Assembly: GCA_030748215.1 (NCBI GenBank)
Contig: JASMMK010000066.1
Span: 1 to 58,758 of the forward strand
Source: Candidatus Scalindua sp.
GTDB lineage: Bacteria; Planctomycetota; Brocadiia; Brocadiales; Scalinduaceae
Length of the DNA stretch: 58,758 nucleotides
Reading direction: 5' to 3'
The notes beneath the pieces are model-generated. The model ran no database searches, had not been told where the DNA came from, and saw only the letters and a list, made by a program, of their open reading frames with translations. The number at the start of each line of letters is the position of its first letter. The first letter of the stretch is position 1. Below, in pieces: positions 1 through 8,400 of this stretch. The translations under genes were made by a program, and so were the position numbers.

Positions 1-140
1 AAGGCCCTCGCCTTGGCTTGTCCGCTCACCGCCATCGTATTCGTTATCACTGACGTCAACGTAGTCTTACCATGATCCACATGCCCTATCGTTCCTACAT
101 TCACATGTGGCTTTGTCCTCTGAAATACTTCCTTAGCCAT
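1..140 (-). CDS. tuf: Elongation factor Tu, N-terminal part (cut by window edge)
   Basis: Reading leftward from the ATG at 140, the translation begins [20 protein letters not shown] and continues with VDHGKTTLT, the G1 GTP-binding loop of EF-Tu. EF-Tu delivers aminoacyl-tRNA to the ribosome. Only about 46 residues are inside the window. A good ribosome binding site (GTAGGAG) lies just upstream of the ATG. The gene follows tRNA-Thr(GGT) by about 90 bases on the same strand, so it is probably the last gene of the tRNA-tuf transcription unit. Confidence 0.97.
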   Translation of the reverse strand, partial: MAKEVFQRTKPHVNVGTIGHVDHGKTTLTSVITNTMAVSGQAKARA

Positions 141-230
141 AACACATAACTCCTACAAATTTACTTAAAATCCAGTAATCATTAATAATAATATTTATAT
201 TTTGCCAAAAACCCACATACGCAAAAAAAT

Positions 231-302
231 AGCTGCTGATGGGATTTGAACCCATGACCTCGTCCTTACCAAGGACGTGCTCTACCCCTGAGCCACAGCA
301 GC
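231..302 (-). tRNA. tRNA-Thr (GGT)
   Basis: Cloverleaf on the minus strand: acceptor GCTGCTG pairs with CAGCAGC, D-arm GGCTCAGGGGTAGAGC, anticodon loop TTGGTAA with anticodon GGT, and T-arm ATGGGTTCAAATCCCAT. The discriminator is T and no CCA is encoded. It is the last tRNA before tuf. Confidence 0.96.
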
Positions 303-489
303 ATGTAACGCAAAACTGCTAAAAGATTTAGGATATAGCGGAAAGCATTTCAGTTTATCACAAATACGATAGAAGTCAAAAACTTTTTTCTAATAAAGTA
401 AAATATATATATATTTATCCATAACAGCCGATAAACGGGCGCAGAACAGATCAATATTTTGCGGAATTTACCTTATTAGCTCTAAAAAG

Positions 490-560
490 AGCGGGCGGCG
501 GGAATCGAACCCGCATGACTAGCTTGGAAGGCTAGGGCTTTACCATTAAGCCACGCCCGC
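490..560 (-). tRNA. tRNA-Gly (TCC)
   Basis: Minus-strand cloverleaf with acceptor GCGGGCG, D-arm GGCTTAATGGTAAAGCC, anticodon stem CTAGC/GCTAG around loop CTTCCAA (anticodon TCC), and a T-loop GTTCGATTC. No CCA is encoded. It is the third of four tRNA genes in the unit, with long AT-rich spacers of about 170-190 bases on each side in which I see no gene. Confidence 0.96.
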
Positions 561-731
561 ATCCAGCCTGAACTATCGTTTTAGGCATGCAGAAACAAAA
601 CTTTTAGTCATATTCCAGTTTTCTTTCTTTGAATTGGGATACGCCAGTGATGATTCCTTGAAGACCTCAAAACAACCTATAAAAGCCAATATCAACCCAC
701 AACCAACACCAAAGTCCAAAAAGCTAAAATA

Positions 732-813
732 TGGGGAGAGGAGGATTCGAACCTCCGAAGGCTACGCCAACAGATTTACAGTCTGTCCCCTTTGGCCACT
801 CGGGTACCTCCCC
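732..813 (-). tRNA. tRNA-Tyr (GTA)
   Basis: Minus-strand class II tRNA with a long variable arm. The acceptor GGGGAGG pairs with TCTCCCC with one G-T pair. The anticodon loop CTGTAAA gives anticodon GTA, and the T-arm is GGAGGTTCGAATCCTCC. The discriminator is A. No CCA is encoded. Confidence 0.96.
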
Positions 814-866
814 ATAATATTTGGACATACTACAAATACCCATGTCAATCCATGCTGAATAGTATG

Positions 867-938
867 AGCTAGCGGTGGGATTCGAACCCGCAACCTGCTG
901 ATTACAAATCAGCTGCTCTGCCGTTGAGCTACGCTAGC
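867..938 (-). tRNA. tRNA-Thr (TGT)
   Basis: Minus-strand cloverleaf: acceptor GCTAGCG, D-arm AGCTCAACGGCAGAGC, anticodon stem GCTGA/TCAGC around TTTGTAA (anticodon TGT), and a T-loop GTTCGAATC. It is the first tRNA of the Thr-Tyr-Gly-Thr-tuf unit, directly downstream of the promoter at 953-980. No CCA is encoded. Confidence 0.96.
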
Positions 939-952
939 TAGGAAACCTTACA

Positions 953-980
953 AGAATATCAAAATATTTTATATTTTCAA
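953..980 (-). promoter_or_regulatory. Sigma70-type promoter of the tRNA-tuf unit
   Basis: On the minus strand, TTGAAA (975-980) and TATTCT (953-958) are separated by 16 bases. Transcription would start around 946, a few bases before the first tRNA. A short hairpin (GGCAAA...TTTGCC) just upstream could end aroC transcription. Confidence 0.55.
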
Positions 981-1003
981 GGCAAAACTACCTTTGCCAT
1001 TAA

Positions 1004-2131
1004 TTATATCACGCGGATTTGCCCCAAATAACCCTCATAATTCCTAGTCACTTCGTCAATACTATCGCCGCCAAATTTTTCCATGAAACATCTGGCTATC
1101 TCAAAAGCCATAGCGGCCTCGCCAACAACTGATACAGCAGGCACGGCACAAACATCCGATCGCTCTGTCGATGCACTTTCCGGCTTTTTAGTGACTATGT
1201 CCACAGACCTTAATGGCTTCATGAGGGTTGGAATTGGCTTCATAGCAGCCCTTGCAATTATTACTTCACCATTTGTTATGCCACCTTCTATTCCACCTGC
1301 ATTATTGGTTGCCCTACCAAATGCTCCTTTATTTTCACTATAAAATATCTCATCATGCACCTGAGATCCAAATTTTTTTGCAAAATCAAATCCAAGGCCA
1401 ATCTCAACTCCCTTTATCGCCTGTATTGACATCAAGGCACCTGCCAGAATCCCATCTAATCGCAAATTCCACTGTGCATGACTTCCCAGTCCGGGCGGAA
1501 CCCCAAACGCTATTATTTCGATAACACCCCCCAGAGAATCGCCTTCCTTCTTGGCCTTCTTGATTTTTTCAATCATTTTTGATTCAGCCAATTTATCCAG
1601 ACAATAGACCTTGCTTTTATTCCTATTCTTTAGTATTTCATCCAGATTTTTTACTGTTTTTTTCGAATTTACGCCACCAATACCCTTGACATAACCCAAG
1701 ACACTTATACCAAACTCAGCAAGTAAAATCTTCGTTAAGGCTCCGGCTGCAACCCTGGCAGCAGTTTCCCTTGCGCTCGCTCTTTCAAGGATATTCCTTG
1801 CGTCCTTGTGGCCAAACTTAATAAGCCCCGGTAAATCAGCATGTCCAGGCCTCGGCCTTGTAACATCAGGCAAATTGTCTATCTTGTAATCCCTATTCTC
1901 TATCTTTAAACAAATAGGGCTTCCAATAGTTATATTTTTTCTTGTACCCGACAAAATAAACACTTTGTCGCTTTCAATCTGCATCCTTCCGCCCCTGCCA
2001 TAGCCACCTTGACGTCTTTTCAAATCAGCATTAATGACTGATTCATCTAAATGGACTCCTGCAGGAAACCCATTTACTATTACAATCAGACACTTTCCGT
2101 GTGATTCACCGGCAGTAGTAAAATTCAGCAT
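1004..2131 (-). CDS. aroC: Chorismate synthase
   Basis: Chorismate synthase converts EPSP to chorismate, the last shikimate-pathway step, using reduced FMN. The protein (375 aa, usual size) begins MLNFTTAGESHGK, the family's N-terminal signature. It also has RRQGGYGRGGRM and RPGHADLPG followed by the RASARETAARVAAG region, and SVDIVTKKP near the C-terminus. I chose the ATG at 2131: it is preceded by GAGG six bases upstream and matches the family start, while the upstream TTG at 2143 would add four unconserved residues. The gene is divergent from the LolC-like permease and followed by the tRNA promoter. It stands alone rather than in an aromatic-amino-acid operon. Confidence 0.96.
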   Translation of the reverse strand: MLNFTTAGESHGKCLIVIVNGFPAGVHLDESVINADLKRRQGGYGRGGRMQIESDKVFILSGTRKNITIGSPICLKIENRDYKIDNLPDVTRPRPGHADLPGLIKFGHKDARNILERASARETAARVAAGALTKILLAEFGISVLGYVKGIGGVNSKKTVKNLDEILKNRNKSKVYCLDKLAESKMIEKIKKAKKEGDSLGGVIEIIAFGVPPGLGSHAQWNLRLDGILAGALMSIQAIKGVEIGLGFDFAKKFGSQVHDEIFYSENKGAFGRATNNAGGIEGGITNGEVIIARAAMKPIPTLMKPLRSVDIVTKKPESASTERSDVCAVPAVSVVGEAAMAFEIARCFMEKFGGDSIDEVTRNYEGYLGQIRVI

Positions 2132-2354
2132 TAAAAACCTCAAAAATATTAAAAAATCAACTATTTAGACGATTTGGTTATTCTATATTTAATTGTAGCA
2201 TCTTCAAGCTTTTTTTAAATATAGCCAAGCCAATGCCACCCGACTCAAACACTAAATAGAAATAGCCTGCCACTTTATGTGTTGATTTTTAATTGCTTAT
2301 GCCCGCACCCTTATGATAGTATTTTTCAAACTTTCAAATTTTGAATATATTGAA

Positions 2355-3611
2355 ATGTACAAACTACTTGTAAGCCTACGATATCTCAGAAGAAAAAAAA
2401 TCACCTTCTTCGCGGTTGCAGGAGTTGCCGTAGGAGTTATGACTTTAATAGTTGTACTATCGGTAATGAGCGGTTTTGATAAGGAGCTTCGCTCAAAAAT
2501 AAGAGGTACGCTATCACATCTTATAGTCCAAAAAAGAGGCATCTATGGATTAGGCGATTATAAGGAAGTCCTTAAAAAGATAGAATCACTTGAACACGTC
2601 GAGGCATGTGCCCCTTACATTGAAGGCCCCGCTCTTCTCAACATAAGAGGCGCAAAAGAATTCACGTATTTCAAGGGCATAGACCCTGTTTCAGAAGCAA
2701 AGGTAGGAAATTTTGAAAACTACATAAAACAGTTTGGCAACAAGCCTCAGGACTTATTAACAATTCATGGGGAGAAAAAAACCCCCAGTGCCTTTGGAGG
2801 CGTCGAACTATTACGCATCAGAGAAGGTGATCCCGAAACCAATCCAGAAAATTTTGTACAAAATGGAGAGAAAATTGTTTTAGTATCAATAAAAGGATGG
2901 GACAAGATCAATGTAAAACCGTTTATTCTCACGGGAAAATTCAAATCAGGCATGTACGATGTTGATAAAAACTATATCTATATACCATTAGATATCGCAC
3001 AGGATTTAGCCGGAACAAAGGATTCTGTCACAGGCATAAGTGTCAGACTTGATGATTATAAGAACGCACCACTGGTACGAGAACTCCTTCAAAGGGAGCT
3101 TGGATTTGGTTTTTATATTCAAACCTGGGAAGAGGTACGTGGAACATTCCTGAAAGCGGTTGCTCTTGAAAAACGCGTTATGGCATTTATCTTGTTTTTT
3201 ATAATCATAGTAGCAGGATTCAACATACTTGCAATATTAACCATGATTGTATTTGAGAAATCAAAAGACATCGGAATTCTTAAGGCGCTGGGTGCTACAA
3301 CCAAAGGCATCATGCTTATCTTTCTTATGAACGGGCTTTTCATTGGCCTTTTAGGTTCTGCAATAGGAACCGGAGTAGGACTTGCGTTTATAAATAGAAT
3401 CAATTGGATCGAAAAAACAGTATACAATTTTTCGGGCTGGAGACCATTTCCACCGGAAGTTTATTATTTTAACGAGATACCCACCGTTGTTGATATTAAG
3501 AGCATTATCATCATCATCTCATTCTCCATTGCGTGTGGAGTTTTATTCAGCATATATCCGGCATTAAAAGCAGCTCGCCTAGACCCGATAGAGACACTAA
3601 GATACGAGTAA
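2355..3611 (+). CDS. lolC: LolC/LolE-type lipoprotein-releasing ABC permease (FtsX/MacB fold)
   Basis: This looks like the membrane subunit of a lipoprotein-releasing ABC transporter, which moves lipoproteins from the inner membrane towards the outer membrane. The N-terminus MYKLLVSLRYLRRKK is followed by a first membrane helix around AVAGVAVGVMTLIVVLSVM. A large periplasmic domain follows, then three helices in the C-terminal FtsX domain (starts near FILFFIIIVAGFNI, GIMLIFLMNGLFIG and SIIIIISFSIACGV), ending KAARLDPIETLRYE. That is the usual LolC layout at about 418 aa. The ATG at 2355 gives the typical family N-terminus; an ATG at 2313 would add 14 residues. No LolD ATPase gene adjoins it, so its partner must lie elsewhere. 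Confidence 0.88.
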   Translation: MYKLLVSLRYLRRKKITFFAVAGVAVGVMTLIVVLSVMSGFDKELRSKIRGTLSHLIVQKRGIYGLGDYKEVLKKIESLEHVEACAPYIEGPALLNIRGAKEFTYFKGIDPVSEAKVGNFENYIKQFGNKPQDLLTIHGEKKTPSAFGGVELLRIREGDPETNPENFVQNGEKIVLVSIKGWDKINVKPFILTGKFKSGMYDVDKNYIYIPLDIAQDLAGTKDSVTGISVRLDDYKNAPLVRELLQRELGFGFYIQTWEEVRGTFLKAVALEKRVMAFILFFIIIVAGFNILAILTMIVFEKSKDIGILKALGATTKGIMLIFLMNGLFIGLLGSAIGTGVGLAFINRINWIEKTVYNFSGWRPFPPEVYYFNEIPTVVDIKSIIIIISFSIACGVLFSIYPALKAARLDPIETLRYE

Positions 3612-3799
3612 TGCATGGAGACTCAACCCCGGCCTCCTACCCACGTCAAACTTTTGCCATAGACACAAACACAGTAAAAAGGTAAAGCGGTAACGCCAAA
3701 AGGTTTAAGGTCAACGCACAACATCATTGATATCTGGCAAATTCAAAAAGTTTTGACTTGCAAGCATATGGATGATAATATGCAAGTAGTCAACGATTA

Positions 3800-4687
3800 G
3801 TGCAGTTTAAATTGAACTTAAATTTTTTGCTCAATCAGCACAAAATTTTAAATAGAATAGAGAAGAGGCAACAGACATTGATCAATTACTATCACGTTTT
3901 ACATGTACAAGAGGGATCTGCCAGAGATGAAATCAAAAACTCATTCAGAAAACTTGTAAAAAAATACCATCCTGACAAAAACAAAACAAACGGAATCTCT
4001 TCACAAGACAAAATTAAACTACTGATTAAAGCATATAAAACACTGACAGACTCCGAGAAGAGGATTCATTATGACAGTTTGTTGCAAAATGAAAATACCA
4101 GAGATTTTTACTATAATGAGAGAGCAGAAGTAGAAAGAGAGATAGATAGGTGTGATTTAAAATCTCAGGCAAGGGTTGTACTAAATGACCTCTTAAACAA
4201 AAACGGGCATCAGGCAGTCAAAAATTATGAACGCCTAAAAGAGGAAAACAAAGACTTTAAACTACTGAACTTTTTAGATATAAAAGATTATCTGGATTGC
4301 AAATTTCTTCTTGCAGAACAGTACGAAGAACAGAAAAAGTACGAGTTGGCTTTTGAATTGTATGAATATGTTTACCAAAATGAGGATGGCAATCCTGCAC
4401 GCAAACTATTGCTGGAGGAAATCAAAGAGAGAATAATTCGTTTATCATGTAAAAAACTGGTAAAATTAACAGAACCAAGCATTGCAATAGCGTACTTGAC
4501 AAGAGCCTTAAACTTAAAAGTGAATAAAAATGAAAAAGCCTTCATATACAAGAAGATTGCTGATATCTACATAACTTCAGGTGAAAGGGACAACGCATTG
4601 GCAAGCTTTAATAAGGCAATGTCACTTTGCCCTAATCTCAAAGGCATTCAAACGTTAAAAAACAAACTGAATAAGCATTTTTCATAA
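3800..4687 (+). CDS. J-domain protein with C-terminal TPR-like region
   Basis: Residues about 29-93 form a DnaJ domain: YYHVLHVQEGS, helix II FRKLVKKY, the HPD motif at 57-59, and YKTLTDSEKRIHYDSL. J-domains stimulate the ATPase of DnaK. There is no Gly/Phe region, no CxxCxGxG zinc finger and no substrate-binding domain of classical DnaJ. The remainder is helical and lysine/glutamate-rich, with at least one TPR-like unit near 249-282 (KIADIYITSGERDNALASF). It is therefore a class III J-protein with a private client. The GTG at 3800 opens the frame, but a TTG closer to the J-domain with AGAGG upstream is also possible. I see no operon partner. Confidence 0.8.
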   Translation: MQFKLNLNFLLNQHKILNRIEKRQQTLINYYHVLHVQEGSARDEIKNSFRKLVKKYHPDKNKTNGISSQDKIKLLIKAYKTLTDSEKRIHYDSLLQNENTRDFYYNERAEVEREIDRCDLKSQARVVLNDLLNKNGHQAVKNYERLKEENKDFKLLNFLDIKDYLDCKFLLAEQYEEQKKYELAFELYEYVYQNEDGNPARKLLLEEIKERIIRLSCKKLVKLTEPSIAIAYLTRALNLKVNKNEKAFIYKKIADIYITSGERDNALASFNKAMSLCPNLKGIQTLKNKLNKHFS

Positions 4688-4726
4688 GTAAACAATTTTT
4701 TATATTTTTTTTACTTTAATAAAATA

Positions 4727-5629
4727 ATGGCATCCCACGATCCGGTTTTACTAAAAACAGATATCCCTTATTTAAAACTGCATAATAAAGGAAAGGTAAG
4801 AGAGATATTCGAAATTGATGACAACCTCTTGCTTGTCGCAACTGATAGGATTTCAGCTTTCGACGTAATCCTTCCGAATGGCATACCGCATAAAGGCTCA
4901 GTCCTTACACAGATGTCAGAATTCTGGTTTGAGCTCATAGGAGAGTTAACTGAAAACCACTTAATCACGACTTCAATCGACGAAATCGATAAAATAACAG
5001 AAGAAGACAGGGACCTGCTTAGAGGACGCTCAATGCTTGTCAAGAAAGTTGACGTAATTCCTGTTGAATGTATCGTAAGAGGCTATCTCGCCGGTTCCGG
5101 CTGGAAGGAGTATAAAGAACATGGGACTGTCTGCAAGATCAATTTACCTGACAACCTGAAAGAGAGTGACAAGTTACCAGAGCCTATCTTCACACCATCA
5201 ACAAAAGCAGAATCCGGTCACGACGAAAACATTTCATTCGAAGAAGCTGTCAAGATTACCAGTAGAGATCTCGCAGAAGAAATAAGTCAAAAAAGCATTG
5301 CAATATACAAGAAGGCAAGCGAATACGCCCTGACAAAAGGAATTATAATCAGTGATACGAAATTTGAGTGGGGTAAATATGGTGATAAAGTAATCCTAAT
5401 TGATGAAGTCTTGACTCCCGACTCATCCCGTTTCTGGCCGTTGGAAAGCTATTCACCCGGAAAACCACAGCCATCTTTTGACAAGCAATTCGTGAGAGAC
5501 TATTTAGAGTCCTGCGGGTGGGACAAGAATCCACCGCCACCCTCACTCCCTGAAGACGTAATCCGAACGACGTCTGAAAAATATCTTGAGGCATTCTCCA
5601 AGCTCACAGGTGAAGAAATAGTAAAGTAA
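4727..5629 (+). CDS. purC: Phosphoribosylaminoimidazole-succinocarboxamide synthase (SAICAR synthetase)
   Basis: PurC ligates aspartate to CAIR with ATP in de novo purine synthesis. The protein (300 aa) shows the N-terminal GKVREIFEI, ATDRISAFDVILPNGIPHKG, the VRGYLAGSGWKEY motif, TPSTKAESGHDE and LIDEVLTPDSSRFWP, all characteristic. The length matches the long bacterial/yeast-like form. The ATG at 4727 is preceded by an AT-rich stretch without a clear ribosome binding site. The gene is convergent with nth, with only 18 bases between stops, and is not linked to purFM about 3 kb away. Confidence 0.97.
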   Translation: MASHDPVLLKTDIPYLKLHNKGKVREIFEIDDNLLLVATDRISAFDVILPNGIPHKGSVLTQMSEFWFELIGELTENHLITTSIDEIDKITEEDRDLLRGRSMLVKKVDVIPVECIVRGYLAGSGWKEYKEHGTVCKINLPDNLKESDKLPEPIFTPSTKAESGHDENISFEEAVKITSRDLAEEISQKSIAIYKKASEYALTKGIIISDTKFEWGKYGDKVILIDEVLTPDSSRFWPLESYSPGKPQPSFDKQFVRDYLESCGWDKNPPPPSLPEDVIRTTSEKYLEAFSKLTGEEIVK

Positions 5630-5647
5630 ATAACACTCTGACAACCG

Positions 5648-6295
5648 TTATCTAGATTTTTCCACGCCAACTCTTTTACAATACTTGAATATTTTGCATT
5701 TACTGCACCACGGTGAAATCGGAACACAGAGATTTTGGCCGTATGTTACCAGAAGATCATTGTAAATTAGCCAATGTTTTTGGGGCAACTTCTTTCTTAA
5801 TGCAAATTCTGTTTGTTCCGGGGTTTTTGTCGTTATCAAGCCAAGCCTGTTCGAGATCCTATGAACGTGTGTGTCTACGCATATCCCCATCTTGCCATAA
5901 CCCAACGTAACTACAAGATTCGCTGTTTTACGACCAACACCTTTTAGCTTCAGGAGTTCGTCAATTTCATCAGGAACAACACCATCATAATCATCAAGAA
6001 GAGTTTTACATATTTCTTTTATTCTTTTTGATTTGGTTTTATAAAAACCAACGGGATAAATAGCCTTTTCAATACTCTTCGTGCTTAAATCAATCATCGT
6101 TTCAGGATTGTCCGCAAGTTTAAACAACCTGTTTGAGGCCTCTCCTGTAACTTTATCTTTGGTCCTTAAACTGAGCAGGCATGAAATAAGCACAGCAAAT
6201 GGGCCTTTTGTCATGGAAACTATCGTAACAATTGGCACAACATATTTCTTATTTTCCCGTTTAAGAATTGATACTATATCGTCTATTTTATCCAA
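5648..6295 (-). CDS. nth: Endonuclease III (DNA glycosylase/AP lyase)
   Basis: Base-excision repair enzyme that removes oxidised pyrimidines. The helix-hairpin-helix LLKLKGVGRKTANLVV contains the catalytic lysine (K123), and the catalytic aspartate is D141 in CVDTHVHR. The C-terminal 4Fe-4S loop is C190-x6-C197-x2-C200-x5-C206. At 215 aa it is full length. The start is TTG: an in-frame TGA lies 15 bases upstream, GAGAGGG sits at a suitable distance, and no ATG is available before the conserved N-terminus. Convergent with purC. Confidence 0.95.
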   Translation of the reverse strand: MDKIDDIVSILKRENKKYVVPIVTIVSMTKGPFAVLISCLLSLRTKDKVTGEASNRLFKLADNPETMIDLSTKSIEKAIYPVGFYKTKSKRIKEICKTLLDDYDGVVPDEIDELLKLKGVGRKTANLVVTLGYGKMGICVDTHVHRISNRLGLITTKTPEQTEFALRKKLPQKHWLIYNDLLVTYGQNLCVPISPWCSKCKIFKYCKRVGVEKSR

Positions 6296-6522
6296 TGCGC
6301 ATCCCTCTCAGGTTTTGTATACACAATACAGAATGCAGTATTACACCAATACAGTGCAGTAATTTCATTGCACTTCAACTCATTTACTATATATTCAAGC
6401 TAAGGTAGAACCTTTACTCAAACACGCATAACATACTAAAATTATAAGACTTACACAAATATCTGTCTTTTTTTTATAATATTATTGTATCGGCATAATT
6501 TTTGTTATATAAAGCATTCATT

Positions 6523-7290
6523 ATGGAAGATTTAAAACATTCTCAAAAAATGATTGCACTAATTAAAAATTATTTGCCTATGATCGTCAGCATGGGCAAC
6601 CTCGCCTGTGGTTTTGGCGCAATCGTATTCATCATAAACAATGAACTGACTTACGCAGCCTGGCTTGTTATCTTGGCCATGATATTCGATGGGCTTGATG
6701 GACAGGTCGCACGATTAACAAAAACAACTGTTGCCTGGGGCGCCCAGTTAGATACACTTGCAGACATGATCACTTTTGGATTTGTTCCTGCATTCCTGAT
6801 TGGCAAGTTGGGAGCCCACAGCGCTCCTGTCGCAGTCTGGTTTGTATGTTTCTTTTACACCTTAAGCGCCGCAATAAGGCTGGCCAAGTTCGAATTTGAG
6901 TCAAAAAGCAGCAATACGGGTAGCAAGCGAAGTAAATACTTTACTGGACTGCCTTCCACACTTGCAGGCGGCACAGCCGCATCGCTGATATTGTTAGATT
7001 CATATCTCAAGACGACACTTGGCATTCAAGCTGTTTCTACATGTCTTCCATGCGTTATCTTTGTTTTAGGCATCTTGATGTTAAGCAAAGTTCCATATGT
7101 AAGAATCGTTGATCTTGTAGGAAGCAAACGAGATCCGGTTTCTTTGTTAATTACGTCTGTGCTCTTTTTCACACTCCTTGTCTTCTTTATTCTTTATCCG
7201 AGCATTATGCTTGCACTCGGCTTTTCTGTATATATTCTCATCGGCATTGGCAAAGGCATATTCAGAAGCAGAGCGACTCATACCATCTAA
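6523..7290 (+). CDS. pssA: CDP-diacylglycerol--serine O-phosphatidyltransferase
   Basis: Integral membrane enzyme making phosphatidylserine, the precursor of phosphatidylethanolamine. The CDP-alcohol phosphotransferase motif DG-x2-AR-x8-G-x3-D-x3-D is seen in FDGLDGQVARLTKT...WGAQLDTLADMITFG. NYLPMIVSMGNLACGFGAI at the N-terminus and FTGLPSTLAGG are typical of the PssA branch. Several hydrophobic segments follow to the C-terminus. I prefer the ATG at 6523 (255 aa) over the in-frame TTG at 6502. Neither has a strong ribosome binding site. No psd gene adjoins it. Confidence 0.9.
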   Translation: MEDLKHSQKMIALIKNYLPMIVSMGNLACGFGAIVFIINNELTYAAWLVILAMIFDGLDGQVARLTKTTVAWGAQLDTLADMITFGFVPAFLIGKLGAHSAPVAVWFVCFFYTLSAAIRLAKFEFESKSSNTGSKRSKYFTGLPSTLAGGTAASLILLDSYLKTTLGIQAVSTCLPCVIFVLGILMLSKVPYVRIVDLVGSKRDPVSLLITSVLFFTLLVFFILYPSIMLALGFSVYILIGIGKGIFRSRATHTI

Positions 7291-7337
7291 CGCAAGCTAG
7301 AATTCAAAGAAAGTTTTTCCACCCTCGCATCTCATTC

Positions 7338-8399
7338 TCAAACGATCTCAACTTTTCTATTACCTTCTATCACCTTTCCGATAATAAAAGAATCTTCCTT
7401 CATTTGTTTTAGTTTTTTCATTATAGAAGGTGCATAATACTCTGAAACAATCAACACCATTCCGATTCCCATATTCAGAACATTGTACATCTCGCCTTCA
7501 TCTATTTTTCCCTTTTTCTGTATTACATCAAAAATCGCCGGAACAGGCCAAGAACCTTTATTGATCCGTACCGAGCATCCTTCTGGTAAAACCCGGGGAA
7601 TATTCTCTACCAAACCACCCCCTGTGATATGAGCCATTCCCTTAACAACTTTTTTAGATCGATAATGACGCAAAAGAGCTCTTATCGGTTTAACATATAT
7701 TTTGGTTGGTTTAAGAAGCTCATCACCAATAGTCCCGTCTATTGTTTTAAGCTTACTATTCACATCTAGCTTGGCTTTTTCAAATATAACCTTACGCACC
7801 AAGGAAAAACCGTTACTATGAACCCCGCTTGATTTAAGACCTATAACGACATCGCCTGCTCCTATGTCTTTCCCATTTATTATCTTCTTTTTTTCTACGA
7901 TACCGACTGAAAATCCTGCCAGATCATATTCACCATTATGATAAAAACCTGGCATCTCCGGCGTTTCTCCTCCCAATAGAGCGCAATCCGCTTCACAACA
8001 CCCGTTTGCAATACCGTGCAGAACTTCCTTCATTTTCCCAGGGATCATACGACTACTGGCCATGTAATCCAGAAAAAACACAGGCTCAGCACCCATCACT
8101 AAGATGTCGTTAACACACATTGCGACCAAATCTATTCCTATCGTGTCGTGCCTATCCATCATAAAGGCAATCTTCAATTTTGTCCCAACGCCATCTGTAG
8201 ATGCTACCAACACAGGATGTTTGTAATTCTTGGAGAACAGCTTCGAATCATAATTTAACGAAAACAGGCCGGCAAAACCACCGGGATTTTCTATAACCCT
8301 CGGGCCAAAAGTCCTGCGCAACTGTTGATAGATATCAGAAGTAAACTTACCCTTAGCTTCAATATCAACTCCTGCGTCTTTATAACTAATTCCAGCCAT
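7338..8399 (-). CDS. purM: Phosphoribosylformylglycinamidine cyclo-ligase (AIR synthetase)
   Basis: PurM closes the imidazole ring, forming AIR from FGAM with ATP. The 353-aa protein begins MAGISYKDAGVDIEAKGKF and carries STDGVGTKLKIA, GIDLVAMCVNDILVMGAEP, LGGETPEMPGFY, the SSGVHSNGFSLVR loop and the HITGGGLVENIPRVLP segment, all typical of the family. Its ATG lies one base after the purF stop, so the two genes are cotranscribed and probably translationally coupled. Transcription comes from the promoter upstream of purF. Confidence 0.97.
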   Translation of the reverse strand: MAGISYKDAGVDIEAKGKFTSDIYQQLRRTFGPRVIENPGGFAGLFSLNYDSKLFSKNYKHPVLVASTDGVGTKLKIAFMMDRHDTIGIDLVAMCVNDILVMGAEPVFFLDYMASSRMIPGKMKEVLHGIANGCCEADCALLGGETPEMPGFYHNGEYDLAGFSVGIVEKKKIINGKDIGAGDVVIGLKSSGVHSNGFSLVRKVIFEKAKLDVNSKLKTIDGTIGDELLKPTKIYVKPIRALLRHYRSKKVVKGMAHITGGGLVENIPRVLPEGCSVRINKGSWPVPAIFDVIQKKGKIDEGEMYNVLNMGIGMVLIVSEYYAPSIMKKLKQMKEDSFIIGKVIEGNRKVEIV

Positions 8400-8400
8400 T

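Noticed and set aside
634-858. 74-codon plus-strand frame across tRNA-Tyr
   Set aside because: Covers a tRNA gene on the opposite strand and has no coding character.
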